In this document: positions 45,291 to 54,474 of the stretch, in pieces
How positions within the stretch are numbered: position 1 is the stretch's first letter
How the letters are laid out: every line of letters starts with the position of its first letter
NCBI GenBank assembly: GCA_963798985.1
Contig: CAWCVL010000005.1
Coordinates: 186,001 to 250,000, forward strand
Reading direction: 5' to 3'
Source: JACCTU01 sp963798985
GTDB taxonomy: Bacteria > Actinomycetota > Thermoleophilia > Gaiellales > Gaiellaceae
Length of the DNA: 64,000 bases
Position numbers and translations under genes: made by a program
Notes under the pieces: generated by a model
Database searches by the model: none
Told to the model about the DNA's origin: nothing
The model's input: only the letters and a program-made list of their open reading frames with translations

Positions 45291-46388
45291 ATGCCCGATC
45301 CGCCGCCCGCGGCAGGTCCTCGGCTGGCCGTCAAGGACCTCTTCGACACCGCCGGCCTGACGACGACGTACGGGTCGATCCTGTTCGCCGAGCACGTCCC
45401 CGCTGCGACAGCCGAGGCCGTCGTCCGGCTGGAGCGCGCGGGCTACGCGAACGTCGGCAAGACGAACCTGCACGAGTTCGCCTACGGGATCTCGTCCCAG
45501 AATCCGCACTTCGGCACCGTTCCCAACCCGATCGCGCCCGGCCGGCTCGCCGGCGGGTCGAGCGGCGGAAATGGCGCGGCGCTCGCGGCCGGGCTCGCCG
45601 ACATCGCGCTCGGCACCGACTCCGGCGGCTCGATTCGCATCCCGGCGGCCTGGTGCGGGATCGTCGGCTTCAAGCCGACGTGGGGGCTCGTGCCGCTCGA
45701 CGGCTGCTTTCCGCTCGCGCCGAGCTTCGACCACGCGGGCCCGATGGCGCGCACGGTGGAGGAGTGCGAGGCGGCGATGGCCGCGCTCGCGCCCGGCTTC
45801 GAGCCGAGGCGGCTCGAGTCGCTCGAGGAGGTTCGAGTCGGGATCGCCTGGCTCGACGAGGCCGACCCGCTCGTGCGCGCGCGGGTGGAGGAGGCCGCCG
45901 AGCGCTTTCCGCGGCGCACGAACGTCGAGCTCCCGTCGACCGAGGGCACCTACGCCGAGTTCATGCACGAGGTGGCGGACGTCCACCGCGAGCTCTTCGC
46001 CGAGCACGCCGACGCCTACGGCGAGAACGTCCGGCCGAAGATCGAGCGTTGCCTGGCCGTGACGGACGCCGAGGCCGAAGCCGCGCGCACGCTCCGCGCG
46101 GAAGTGCGCGAGCGCTATCTCGAGGCCGCACAGGACGTCGACCTGCTCCTCACGCCGACGATCCCGTTCGTCGCCCCGCCGGCCGACGCCGACGAGTCCG
46201 CCTTCCGGGTGCGCGGGATCAGCCTCACGTACCCCTTCGACTGCACGGGCTGGCCCGCCCTCGCCCTGCCCTGCGGACCGGCGGAGGACGGTCTCCCCGC
46301 CTCGCTCCAGCTCGTCGGCAAGCCGGGGGAGGACGCGCTCGTCCTGGCGGCCGGGGCATCCCTCGTTCGAGGGACGGCTAGCCCCTAG
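45291..46388 (+). CDS. Amidase-signature hydrolase
   Basis: 365 residues with the amidase-signature triad: Lys in LAVKDLFD, the Ser-rich GGSSGGNGAALAAG, and the catalytic Ser in GTDSGGSIRIPAAWCG. It is about 100 residues shorter than classical GatA-like amidases because the N-terminal and middle regions are compact. Substrate unknown; a role in nitrogen scavenging is possible. The frame is intact despite lying between two multiply frameshifted genes. Confidence 0.85.
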   Translation: MPDPPPAAGPRLAVKDLFDTAGLTTTYGSILFAEHVPAATAEAVVRLERAGYANVGKTNLHEFAYGISSQNPHFGTVPNPIAPGRLAGGSSGGNGAALAAGLADIALGTDSGGSIRIPAAWCGIVGFKPTWGLVPLDGCFPLAPSFDHAGPMARTVEECEAAMAALAPGFEPRRLESLEEVRVGIAWLDEADPLVRARVEEAAERFPRRTNVELPSTEGTYAEFMHEVADVHRELFAEHADAYGENVRPKIERCLAVTDAEAEAARTLRAEVRERYLEAAQDVDLLLTPTIPFVAPPADADESAFRVRGISLTYPFDCTGWPALALPCGPAEDGLPASLQLVGKPGEDALVLAAGASLVRGTASP

Positions 46389-46409
46389 AAACTGCCGAGA
46401 ACAAGGGGG

Positions 46410-48389
46410 ATGCGCCTCGCACGCCTCCTGCTGGCACTCCTCGTGACGCTGGTCCTGGCCAGCTCCGCCAACGCTGCCCCGAGCGCGTCGACGGCTGCTC
46501 CGAAGAGCCTCCACGGCTTCCTCTTCCGGGCCGACGAGCCGGTCCGGCACGAGTTCGCACGCACCCCGTCCTTCGCCTGGGCCCCGGTGCCCGGCGCCGC
46601 CAGCTACCAGCTCGAGCTCGCGACGAGCAGCACGTTCCGCGAGAACGGCCTGCTCTACGCCGACCGCACGCTCAAGAGCCCCGTCGCGTCGATCACGCTC
46701 ACCCTGCCGTGGATCACCGGCTCGCCCCACTCGCTCGTACGCGCGGGTGCGCGCGGTGTTCAAGAACGGCGCGACGTCGTGGAGCAAGCCCTTCGGCTTC
46801 AACATGCGCCAGACCGAGGTGCCGCGTCCGCTCGCGAGCTATCCCGGCCTGCTGCGCTGGACGCCGATCGAAGGCGCGACCGCGTACGACGTGTGGCTGA
46901 TCGACATCCCGAAGATGGTTCGCATCTTCGGCAACGTCATGGACGAGCGCGAGTTCTACACCTTCCACCAGGCGAACCCGTGGATGTCGAAGGTGCGCTG
47001 GCGCATCCGCACCGTGCGCTCCGACCAGTCGCAGGGCGGCCAGGTGCGCGCGAACGGCCTGCCCGTGAGCTCGTTCGGCGGCTGGAGCCCCGTCTACGAG
47101 TCGGTCAACCCGCCCTTCGCCGTCGGCGAGCTGAAGGGTCTCGCGACCGTCTCGGACGTCGTCTCGAAGGGCCTGTCGTCGGACCGCGCGCACCGGTTGA
47201 TGCCCGCGTTCGTGTACGGCGGCAACCAGGGACTCGCCGGGCTCGACACCGAGCTGTACCGCATCTACGTCTTCACCGACCGTGACTGCTTGAACCGCGT
47301 GTTCACCGGTGCGATCACCGGTGGGCCCGCGTACGCGCCTCGCTCGTTCGGTCCGCTGACGCTGCCCAAGAGCACGGGCGCGCTCGCCGCAGCGCGATCG
47401 ACCTACCTCACCGACGGCGACCAGGGCTCGACCTACATGGCCGACTTCGAGTCGGTCACGCCGAACGAGTCGCTGCCGCAGCCGAGCCTGACGACGACGC
47501 TGCCCACCGCAGCGCCGACCACTCCCACGACGCCCACCACGCCGACCACGCCGACCGACTCCGGTGGAAGAGCCGGGAACCGGCGTCGGCGCGATCTCCG
47601 TCAGCGGAAACCGCGGCGCGCCCGTCGACCTCTGGGACACGAACTGGCCGGAGGGCGGTTACTACTGGACCGTCGTTCCCGTCGAAGCGGTCAACCCGTC
47701 GCCGCTCGCAACGACCGCCTTCCAGTCGGCCGCGATCGGTGCTCTGCAGGTCTCGATCGCCGACCCGGACGGCTTCTCGACCGGCGACGTGGTCGACATC
47801 GGCAACCCCTCGAACAAGGAGACGGTCACCGTCACGGGCGTCACCGGCAACACGATCAGCCTCGCGACGGCGCTCAAGCAGGCGCACGGCGCGGGCGAGC
47901 CCGTGCTCCGGATGAGCGGCAACCTGATCTACCGCGACCTCGAGCTCCCGCAGGAGGTCTGTGCCTCGAGGCCGCGTGCTGCGCTTCGGCAAGAGCAGCG
48001 AGCCGACCCTCGTCACCGGCGGCGCACCGTTCGCCTCGGGCCTCTCCCCGAAGGGCCGGCTCATCTCGGCCGCCGGGGTCGGAGCGAGCTTCTACGGCAC
48101 GCCGCTCGTCGCGTGGACTCCCGCGCTCGGCGCCGACGCGTACCACGTGCAGTGGAGCAAGAAGCGCTACCCGTTCAACGCGGAGCTCTCGAACGGCACC
48201 GCAGGCTTCCTCACGCTCTCGACGTCCGCCGTCCTCCCGCTCAAGCCCGGCACCTGGTGGTACCGCGTGCGCGGGATCAGCTGGCGGCTGCCGCAGAACG
48301 CGCAGTACATGTCGTGGTCGGACGCGACACGCATCGTCGCGGCGCGGCCGATCTTCAGCAGTCAAGCCGTAGCTACAGCCTCTTCGTAG
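46410..48389 (+). CDS. Secreted multi-domain surface protein (three frameshifts)
   Basis: Signal peptide MRLARLLLALLVTLVLASSANA. Fibronectin-III-like modules follow: TPSFAWAPVPGAASYQLEL, then LLRWTPIEGATAYDVWLID, and near the end LVAWTPALGADAYHVQWS. The shared W-x-P-x-x-GA-x-x-Y pattern marks these as repeats. A Thr-Pro linker (about 47508-47560) separates the halves. Removing three single bases (near 46741, 47560, 47965) gives 658 continuous residues to the stop at 48389. The end overlaps opcA on the other strand by 28 bases. Cell-surface role inferred. Confidence 0.6.
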
Positions 48390-49219
48390 ACCTCGTCGCG
48401 CGAGAAGCGGTCGAGCTCGTTCGAGAGCAGGTCGCTCGCGGACGTGCGCTCCTCGCGCGCGATGACCTCCCGGCCGTCGATCGCCGAGCAGCTCGACGTG
48501 CTCGGCGAGCTCGTGTCGCAGCGCGATGTCGCGGTCGAGCCGCGACGCGAGCCACCCGCGCAGGAGCATCGTCTCGGGCAGCGGCCCGCGGACGTGCAGC
48601 TCGGCGGCAGCCCGGATCGCCCGGCCACAGCTCCGCGATCGCGCGGCGCCAGCGCAGCGTCCGGCCCCAGACGATGTCGGAGATCGCGACGCGCTCGAAG
48701 TACGGGACGAGCTCGGCGTACGAGGCGGGAACGTCGTCCCACTCGCGCGAGTCGACGACGAGCCGGTCGACGACGTCGACGAGCTGCTCGAAGGCGGGGC
48801 TCCCGAACGCGGGCCGGCCGCGCCAGCGCAGGAAGACCGGCAGGTCGGGAAGCACGAGCGGGAGCACGACGCTCGCCGGCGAGTTCGCGAGCGAGCCGTG
48901 CAGTCGCAGCTCGATCACCTCCGAGCACACGTGCCGCTCGAGCTCGGGCAGCGAGTAGCACTCGAGCGAGACGTCCGCGTCGAGCGCGTCGCGGCCGCCC
49001 TCCTGCGGGAAGAGCAGGATCGTGCGCGAGGGATGCAGCTCGGCGAGACCGGCGAGCGTCTCGCGCGCGGCGTCCTGCCACTCCGGCGGAGCCCACGCCG
49101 AGGTGGGTCATCATGCTCGTGCGGAGGTCCATCGAGTCGCTGCGCAGCTGCGCGAGCTCGCGCTCGATCTCGGCGATCGTGACGTCGCGGCCCGTCCACT
49201 CCTGCTGCGCGGTGCTCAA
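48362..49219 (-). CDS. opcA: OpcA, glucose-6-phosphate dehydrogenase assembly protein (three frameshifts)
   Basis: A TTG start at 49219 overlaps the zwf stop (TTGA). Segments in order: STAQQEWTGRDVTIAEIERE, WQDAARETLAGLAELHPSRT, VLPLVLPDLPVFLRWRGRP, RWRRAIAELWPG, ETMLLRGWLASRLDRD and ISREERTS-like SASDLLSNELDRFSRDEVYE. Three +1 errors (near 49100, 48610, 48490) separate them; the corrected length is 284 residues. OpcA is an actinobacterial/cyanobacterial partner needed for full Zwf activity, and the position directly after zwf agrees. Confidence 0.85.
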   Translation of the reverse strand: MSTAQQEWTGRDVTIAEIERELAQLRSDSMDLRTSMMTHLGVGSAGVAGRRARDARRSRRAASLAHDPALPAGGRPRRARRGRLARVLLAARARAARVLGGDRAATARLARELAGERRAPARASRPAGLPALARPARVREPRLRAARRRRRPARRRLARVGRRSRLVRRARPVLRARRDLRHRLGPDAALAPRDRGAVAGRSGLPPSCTSAGRCPRRCSCAGGSRRGSTATSRCDTSSPSTSSCSAIDGREVIAREERTSASDLLSNELDRFSRDEVYEEAVATA

Positions 49220-50709
49220 TGCCGTCTCCAGGAGCGCCCGTCGCGCGTGATCAGCTCGTCCGCCGCTTCGGGCCCCCACGTCCCGGCGTCGTAGCTCGGG
49301 AAGTCGGGAATCTGGCCGGCCCAGCGCGCGTGGATCGAGTCGACGATCCGCCACTGCTCCTCGATCTCGTCGGCGCGCGTGAAGAGCGTCGGGTCGCCGC
49401 GCATCGCGTCGAGGATCAGGCGCTCGTACGCCTCGGGCAGGCCGGTTCGGAACGCCCCGCCGTAGAGGAAGTCCATGTTCACCGTGCGCACGGTCATGCC
49501 CTGGCCCGGCACCTTCGCGCCGATCCCGAGCGAGACGCCCTCGTCGGGCTGCACGTGGATTGCGAGCACGTTCGGGCGCAGGCCGTCCGAGTGCGTGAAG
49601 AGCGACTGCGGGACGCGCTTGAACTGGACCGCGATCGTCGTCTCGCGCTTGGCGAGCCGCTTGCCCGTGCGGACGTAGAACGGCGTGTCGGCCCAGCGCC
49701 ACGTGTCGACGCGGAGCTTCGCCGCGACGAACGTCTCGGTCGTCGACTCCGGGTCGACGCCTTCCTCCTCGCGATAGCCGGGAACCTCCTTGCCCTCGAT
49801 GTACCCGCGGCCGTACTGCCCCCGGACGACGTCGTCGACCTCGGTCGCACGCAGCACCTTCGCCTTCTCGTTGCGCACCGCGTCGGCGTCGAAGTCGATC
49901 GGCGGCTCCATCGCAGTCAGCGCGAGCAGCTGCAGCAGGTGGTTCTGAAGGACGTCGCGCGTCGCGCCCGCCTGCTCGTAGAACGCCGCGCGACCTTCGA
50001 TCCCGATCGACTCCGCGACCGTGATCTGCACGTGGTCGACGTACTGGCGCGACCAGAGCGGCTCGAAGATCCCGTTCGCGAACCGCAGCGCGAGCATGTT
50101 CTGGACGGTCTCCTTGCCGAGGTAGTGGTCGATCCGGAAGATCTCGTTCTCGTCGAAGTTGCGGCGGATCTCCTCGTTCAGGCGACGCGCGGAGGCGAGG
50201 TCCTGCCCGAACGGCTTCTCGACGATCAACCGCGCCCAGCCCTCGGTCGCGCGCCGCTCGCCGATCTCGCGGACGAGCGTCGCGATCGCGCTCGGCGGCA
50301 CGGCGAGGTAGTAGAGGCGGTTGCCCTCCGTGCCGTGCTCCTTGTCGAGCTCGTTGAGCTTCTCGGCGACGCGGTCCTCGCCGGGATCGTCCTCGAACTC
50401 CATCGGTACGTAGTGCGTCGCCGACACCAGCTCGTCCCAGACCTCCTGCTTGAACTCGACGCGCCCGTACTCGCGGACCGCCTCCTCCATCGCGTTGCGG
50501 AACTCCTCGGTCGACATCGGGCTGCGCGCGGTGCCGAGCACCGCGAAGCGCTCGGGCAGCATGTGCCTCGTTGCCAAGGCGTACAGGGCGGGGAAGAGCT
50601 TGCGCCGCGTCAGGTCGCCCGACGCGCCGAAGATCACGAGCACGCACGGATCCGGTGTGCGCCTGCGCTCGAGCCCTTCGAGCAGCGGGTTCTCAGCGAC
50701 TTGGGTCAG
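49216..50709 (-). CDS. zwf: Glucose-6-phosphate 1-dehydrogenase
   Basis: About 498 residues. NADP-binding VIFGASGDLTRRKLFPALY, substrate-site RIDHYLGKETVQNML (Asp-His-Tyr) and RLAKRETTIAVQFKRVP are intact. It oxidises glucose 6-phosphate in the first step of the oxidative pentose-phosphate pathway. The start is unclear: similarity begins near AENPLLEGL (about 50697), but no ATG, GTG or TTG lies there. A CTG at 50709 next to AGGAGG is the nearest candidate, and the open frame extends to a GTG at 50805 inside gnd. Confidence 0.93.
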   Translation of the reverse strand: MTQVAENPLLEGLERRRTPDPCVLVIFGASGDLTRRKLFPALYALATRHMLPERFAVLGTARSPMSTEEFRNAMEEAVREYGRVEFKQEVWDELVSATHYVPMEFEDDPGEDRVAEKLNELDKEHGTEGNRLYYLAVPPSAIATLVREIGERRATEGWARLIVEKPFGQDLASARRLNEEIRRNFDENEIFRIDHYLGKETVQNMLALRFANGIFEPLWSRQYVDHVQITVAESIGIEGRAAFYEQAGATRDVLQNHLLQLLALTAMEPPIDFDADAVRNEKAKVLRATEVDDVVRGQYGRGYIEGKEVPGYREEEGVDPESTTETFVAAKLRVDTWRWADTPFYVRTGKRLAKRETTIAVQFKRVPQSLFTHSDGLRPNVLAIHVQPDEGVSLGIGAKVPGQGMTVRTVNMDFLYGGAFRTGLPEAYERLILDAMRGDPTLFTRADEIEEQWRIVDSIHARWAGQIPDFPSYDAGTWGPEAADELITRDGRSWRRH

Positions 50710-51595
50710 GGTCCTCCTGGCGCTCTTCCGCCGCGCGCATCGCGTGCCCGCCGAACTGGTTGCGAAGCGCCGCCTGCACCTTCGCGCCGAAGTTGATCTC
50801 GTCACGTGACGCGAAGCGCGCGAACAGCGCGCTGGCGATCGCCGGCACCGGGACGTTCAGGTCGATCGCCTCGTTGATCGTCCACCGGCCCTCGCCCGAG
50901 TCCTCGACGTACGGCGCGATCTTCTCGAGGTTCGAGCCATTCGTCTTGAACGCCTCGTAGAGCAGGTCGAGGAGCCACGAGCGCACGACCGAGCCGTAGC
51001 GCCAGATGCCCGCGATCTGCTCGAGGTCGAGGTCGAACTGGGAGTGCTTCATCAGCTCGAAGCCCTCGGCGTACGCCTCCATCAGCCCGTACTCGATCCC
51101 GTTGTGGACCATCTTCACGAAGTGCCCCGAGCCCGGTCCGCCGACGTCGGCCCAGCCGTTCTCCGGCGCGAGCGAGTCGAAGGCCGGCGCGAGGATCGCG
51201 GTGGCGTCGTCGTCGCCGCCCGCCATCAGGCAGAACCCGACCTCGAGCCCCCAGACGCCGCCGGAGACGCCGACGTCGACGAAGCGCACGCCGCGCTCCT
51301 TCGCCTCGTCGTGGCGGCGGATCGAGTCGCGGAAGTACGAGTTGCCGCCGTCGACGAGGACGTCGCCCTGCTCGAGCACCTCGAGCGACTCGCGGAACGT
51401 GCTCTCGGTGATCTCGCCGGCCGGCACCATCATCCAGAACACGCGCGGCGGCTCGAGCTGCGTCGCGAGCTCGGCGAGCGACTCCGCCGTCGACTCGACG
51501 TTCGGGTCGTACGTCATCACCTCGTGCCCGTCGCGCCGCAGCCGCTCGGTCATCCCGGAGCCCATGCGGCCGAGGCCGATCATCCCGAGCTTCAC
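50693..51595 (-). CDS. gnd: 6-phosphogluconate dehydrogenase, decarboxylating (short form)
   Basis: 300 residues from GTG 51595, overlapping the tal-pgi stop (GTGA). NAD(P) motif GLGRMGSGM, substrate-binding VSGGVWGLEVGFCLMAGG and catalytic HFVKMVHNGIEYGLMEAYAEG are present. At 300 residues it belongs to the short GntZ/YqeC-like class rather than the 470-residue class. It oxidatively decarboxylates 6-phosphogluconate to ribulose 5-phosphate. No lactonase gene (pgl) is seen between zwf and gnd. Confidence 0.93.
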   Translation of the reverse strand: MKLGMIGLGRMGSGMTERLRRDGHEVMTYDPNVESTAESLAELATQLEPPRVFWMMVPAGEITESTFRESLEVLEQGDVLVDGGNSYFRDSIRRHDEAKERGVRFVDVGVSGGVWGLEVGFCLMAGGDDDATAILAPAFDSLAPENGWADVGGPGSGHFVKMVHNGIEYGLMEAYAEGFELMKHSQFDLDLEQIAGIWRYGSVVRSWLLDLLYEAFKTNGSNLEKIAPYVEDSGEGRWTINEAIDLNVPVPAIASALFARFASRDEINFGAKVQAALRNQFGGHAMRAAEERQEDPDPSR

Positions 51596-54001
51596 AGCGT
51601 CACCCGCACGATCCTTCGACCGCGCTCCTTCAGCGCCTCGAAGTCGCCCGCCGCCTGCGCGGCGATCAGCGTCCGGAAGCCGAACGGCCTGCCCGGGATC
51701 GGCAGCTCCTCGCCGAGGTCGTCGACGACCTGGACGAAGAGGCCGGTGTCCGGGCCGCCCTTGTGCAGCTGGCCGGTGGAGTGGAGGTAGCGCGGGCCGA
51801 GCCCGACGGTGACGGGGCGGCCCGTCGCGCGCGCGCGCTCGACGAGCGGCGCGAGCTCCGCCTCGCGCGCCGGGTCGATGAACGCAAGGATCGCGACGTA
51901 GTCGCCCTCGCGCGCGCCGGCGAGCAGCTCGTCGAGGTCGCCCTCGGGCTCGACCGACGGCTCGCCGCCTCGCGAGAGCAGCTCGTTCGTCTTGTCCTTC
52001 GCCGCCTGAACGTCGGGCTGGTCGAACGGGTTGATCCCGAGGATCGACCCGGCGACCGCGGTCGCGAACTCCCAGCGGAAGAACTCCTGCGCGACCTCGT
52101 ACGGGATCCTCGACGCGGAAGTCCGGCCGCTGCACGTCGGTCGGCGTCGCCGTAGCGGACGGGGACGAGCCCCTTGCCGTGCTTGCCGGTCGACTCCGCG
52201 AGGAGCTGCTCGACCCAGAGGCCGAAGTCGCCCTCGACGAGCACCTTGTCGCGGTCCCGCGCGCCGAGCTCGAGCCCGAGCTCCAGGCCCGGGTTGCCGA
52301 CCTCGAGCCGGCACGCCTCGCGCATCTCCTCGGCGCGGTCGAGCAGCCGGTGCACGTCGATCCCCATCAGCACCGCCGGGACGATCCCGAACGGCGACAG
52401 GGCCGAGTAGCGGCCGCCGATCGTCGGCTCGCCGTGGATCGTGTCGAGGAACCCGCGCTCGGACGCGAGCCGCTCGAGCTCCGAGCCGGGGTCGGTGATC
52501 GCGACGAAGCGGTCGCCCTTCCCGACTTGCTCCAGGAAGTACTCGGTGTGCGAGCGCGTCTCGAGCGTCGAGCCCGACTTGGACGCCGAGATGAAGAGCG
52601 TGCCGTCGGTCTCGACGCGCCGCACCGCGCTCGGGTGCGTCGTGTCGAGCGTCTCGAACGTGTCGACGCGGAAGAGGCGCTTCAGCACCTCGGGCGCGAG
52701 GCTCGACCCGCCCATGCCGAGCAGGCAGACGCGCTCGAACTCGACCCGCGAGAACCGCTCGAGCAGCTCGGGCACGCGCTCGTGCATCCGCAGCGGCTCG
52801 TCGAGCCAGCCGAGCCACTGCGCCTCGTCACCGCCGGTCCAGACGCTCGGGTCCCGGCTCCAGATCCGGTCGACGAGCTGCGCGGTGCTCGACGGCCACG
52901 CGGAGACGAGCTCGCCGCGCTTCGCGCGTGATGCCTTCGAGCAGCTCGGCGAACGAGTCGGAGAACTTCTGGACGCCCTCGCGCTCGAGCGTGTCCGTGA
53001 CGTCGTCGTAGTCGACGCCGGCGCTCCGCGAGCTCCTCGAGCAGCTTCCGCGCCTCGTCGACGCCCTGCTCGAGCGTGTCGGCGACGACGCCGTGGTCCT
53101 GGAACGCCTCGATCGTCTCGAGCGGCATCGTGTTCACCGTCTCCGGCCCGATCAGCTCCTCGACGTACATCACGTCGCGGTAGTCGGGGTTCTTCGTCGA
53201 GGTCGAGGCCCAGAGGCAGCGCTGCTTCGTCGCGCCCTTGGCGGCGAGCGCGTCCCAGCGCTCGCCGGAGAACAGCTCCTGGTAGCGCTGGTACGCGAGC
53301 TTCGCGTTCGCGATCGCGAGCTTCCCCTTCAGCTCCGGGTGACCGACGGCGTCGAGGCGCTTGTCCGCCTCGGTGTCGACGCGCGAGACGAAGAACGACG
53401 CGACCGACGCGACGCGCGACGGATCGCCGCCGTCCGCGACGAGCCGCTCGAGCCCGCGGATGTACGCCTGCGCGACCGCCTCGTAGCGCGCGAGCGAGAA
53501 GATCAGCGTCACGTTGATCGACTTGCCGCGCGCGATGCACTCCTCGATCGCGCCGAGCCCGGGCTCCGTCGCCGGGATCTTCACGAACAGGTTCGGCTTG
53601 TCGACCCACTCGTGCAGCTTCAGCGCCTGCTCGATCGTCGCGTCGCTGTCGTACGCGATGTCGGGCTCGACCTCGAGCGAGACGTAGCCGTCCTGGCCCT
53701 TGCCACCGTCCCAGATCGGGCGGAAGAGGTCGCAGGCCTCCGTGATGTCGGCGACCGCGAGCTGCCAGAAGATCTCCTTCGGGTCCTCCTCGGCCTGGAT
53801 CAGCTCCCGCAGCTGCTCGTCGTACCAGTCGCCCTGCGAGAGCGCCTTCTGGAAGATCGTCGGGTTCGACGTCACGCCGACGACGGCGTCCTCGTCGATC
53901 AGCTTCCGCATCGTCCCGTCGCGAAGCCACTGGCGCGAGAGCGAGTCGATCCAGACGCTCTGCCCGTGCTCGCTCAGCTCATGCAGACGTGACTTCGCCA
54001 T
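51592..54001 (-). CDS. Bifunctional transaldolase / phosphoglucose isomerase fusion (four frameshifts)
   Basis: The transaldolase part (about 1-355) has GVTSNPTIFQKA, the Schiff-base Lys in NLFVKIPATEPG and TKQRCLWASTSTKNPDY. Removing single bases near 53033 and 52931 joins it without a stop codon to the isomerase part: LLGMGGSSLAPEVL, FISASKSGSTLET, DGLAHRI-region equivalent HGEPTIGGRYSALSPFG, and FVQVVDDLGEELPIPG near the end. Two further +1 errors lie near 52143 and 52108. Corrected length 801 residues. Such fusions are known in several bacterial phyla. It links the non-oxidative pentose-phosphate pathway to glucose 6-phosphate recycling. Confidence 0.85.
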
Positions 54002-54452
54002 GCGCCAACTCCTTTTCCATTCGGGCGACCTTCTCCAACCTCTTCACGTAGCGCTCCCCGCCGTCGAACTGTGCCTGGAGGAACGTTCGGACGAGGTCTG
54101 CGGCGAGCTCGGCCCCGACGACCTCCGAACCGAGACAGAGGACGTTCATGTCGTCGTGCTCGACGCCCTGGTGCGCCGAGTACGCATCGTGGCAGATCGC
54201 GGCGCGGACTCCCGGCAGCTTGCAGGCCGCGACGGAGGCGCCGACGCCGGAGCCGCAGACGAACACTGCGCGCTCCGCGGCGCCCGAGCGGATCGCGTCG
54301 CCGATCTCCTGCGCCTTGTCCGGGTAGTCGATCCGCGGCTCGGGAGCGTCGGTTCCCAGATCCACCGTCTCGTGGCCGAGCTCCTCGACAACTGAGAGCA
54401 CGCGTTCGCGCAGCTTGACCCCTCGGTGGTCGAAGGCGACCGCGACTCGCAT
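53979..54452 (-). CDS. rpiB: Ribose-5-phosphate isomerase B
   Basis: 157 residues from ATG 54452; an open frame eight codons longer overlaps the divergent promoter. RpiB features: VAVAFDHRGVKLRERV, DLGTDAPEPRIDYPDKA, VCGSGVGASVAACKLPGVRA with the active-site Cys, and MNVLCLGSEVVG. It interconverts ribulose and ribose 5-phosphates. Its end overlaps the tal-pgi start by 23 bases, making it the first gene of the minus-strand pentose-phosphate operon. Confidence 0.93.
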   Translation of the reverse strand: MRVAVAFDHRGVKLRERVLSVVEELGHETVDLGTDAPEPRIDYPDKAQEIGDAIRSGAAERAVFVCGSGVGASVAACKLPGVRAAICHDAYSAHQGVEHDDMNVLCLGSEVVGAELAADLVRTFLQAQFDGGERYVKRLEKVARMEKELAHGEVTSA

Positions 54453-54460
54453 GGTGCGGT

Positions 54461-54466
54461 TACGGT
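54461..54466 (+). promoter_or_regulatory. Candidate -10 box of tkt
   Basis: TACGGT ends eight bases before the tkt ATG at 54475. It lies in the 22-bp gap between the divergent rpiB and tkt starts, so upstream promoter elements must fall inside rpiB. Confidence 0.45.
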
Positions 54467-54474
54467 ACACGGGC

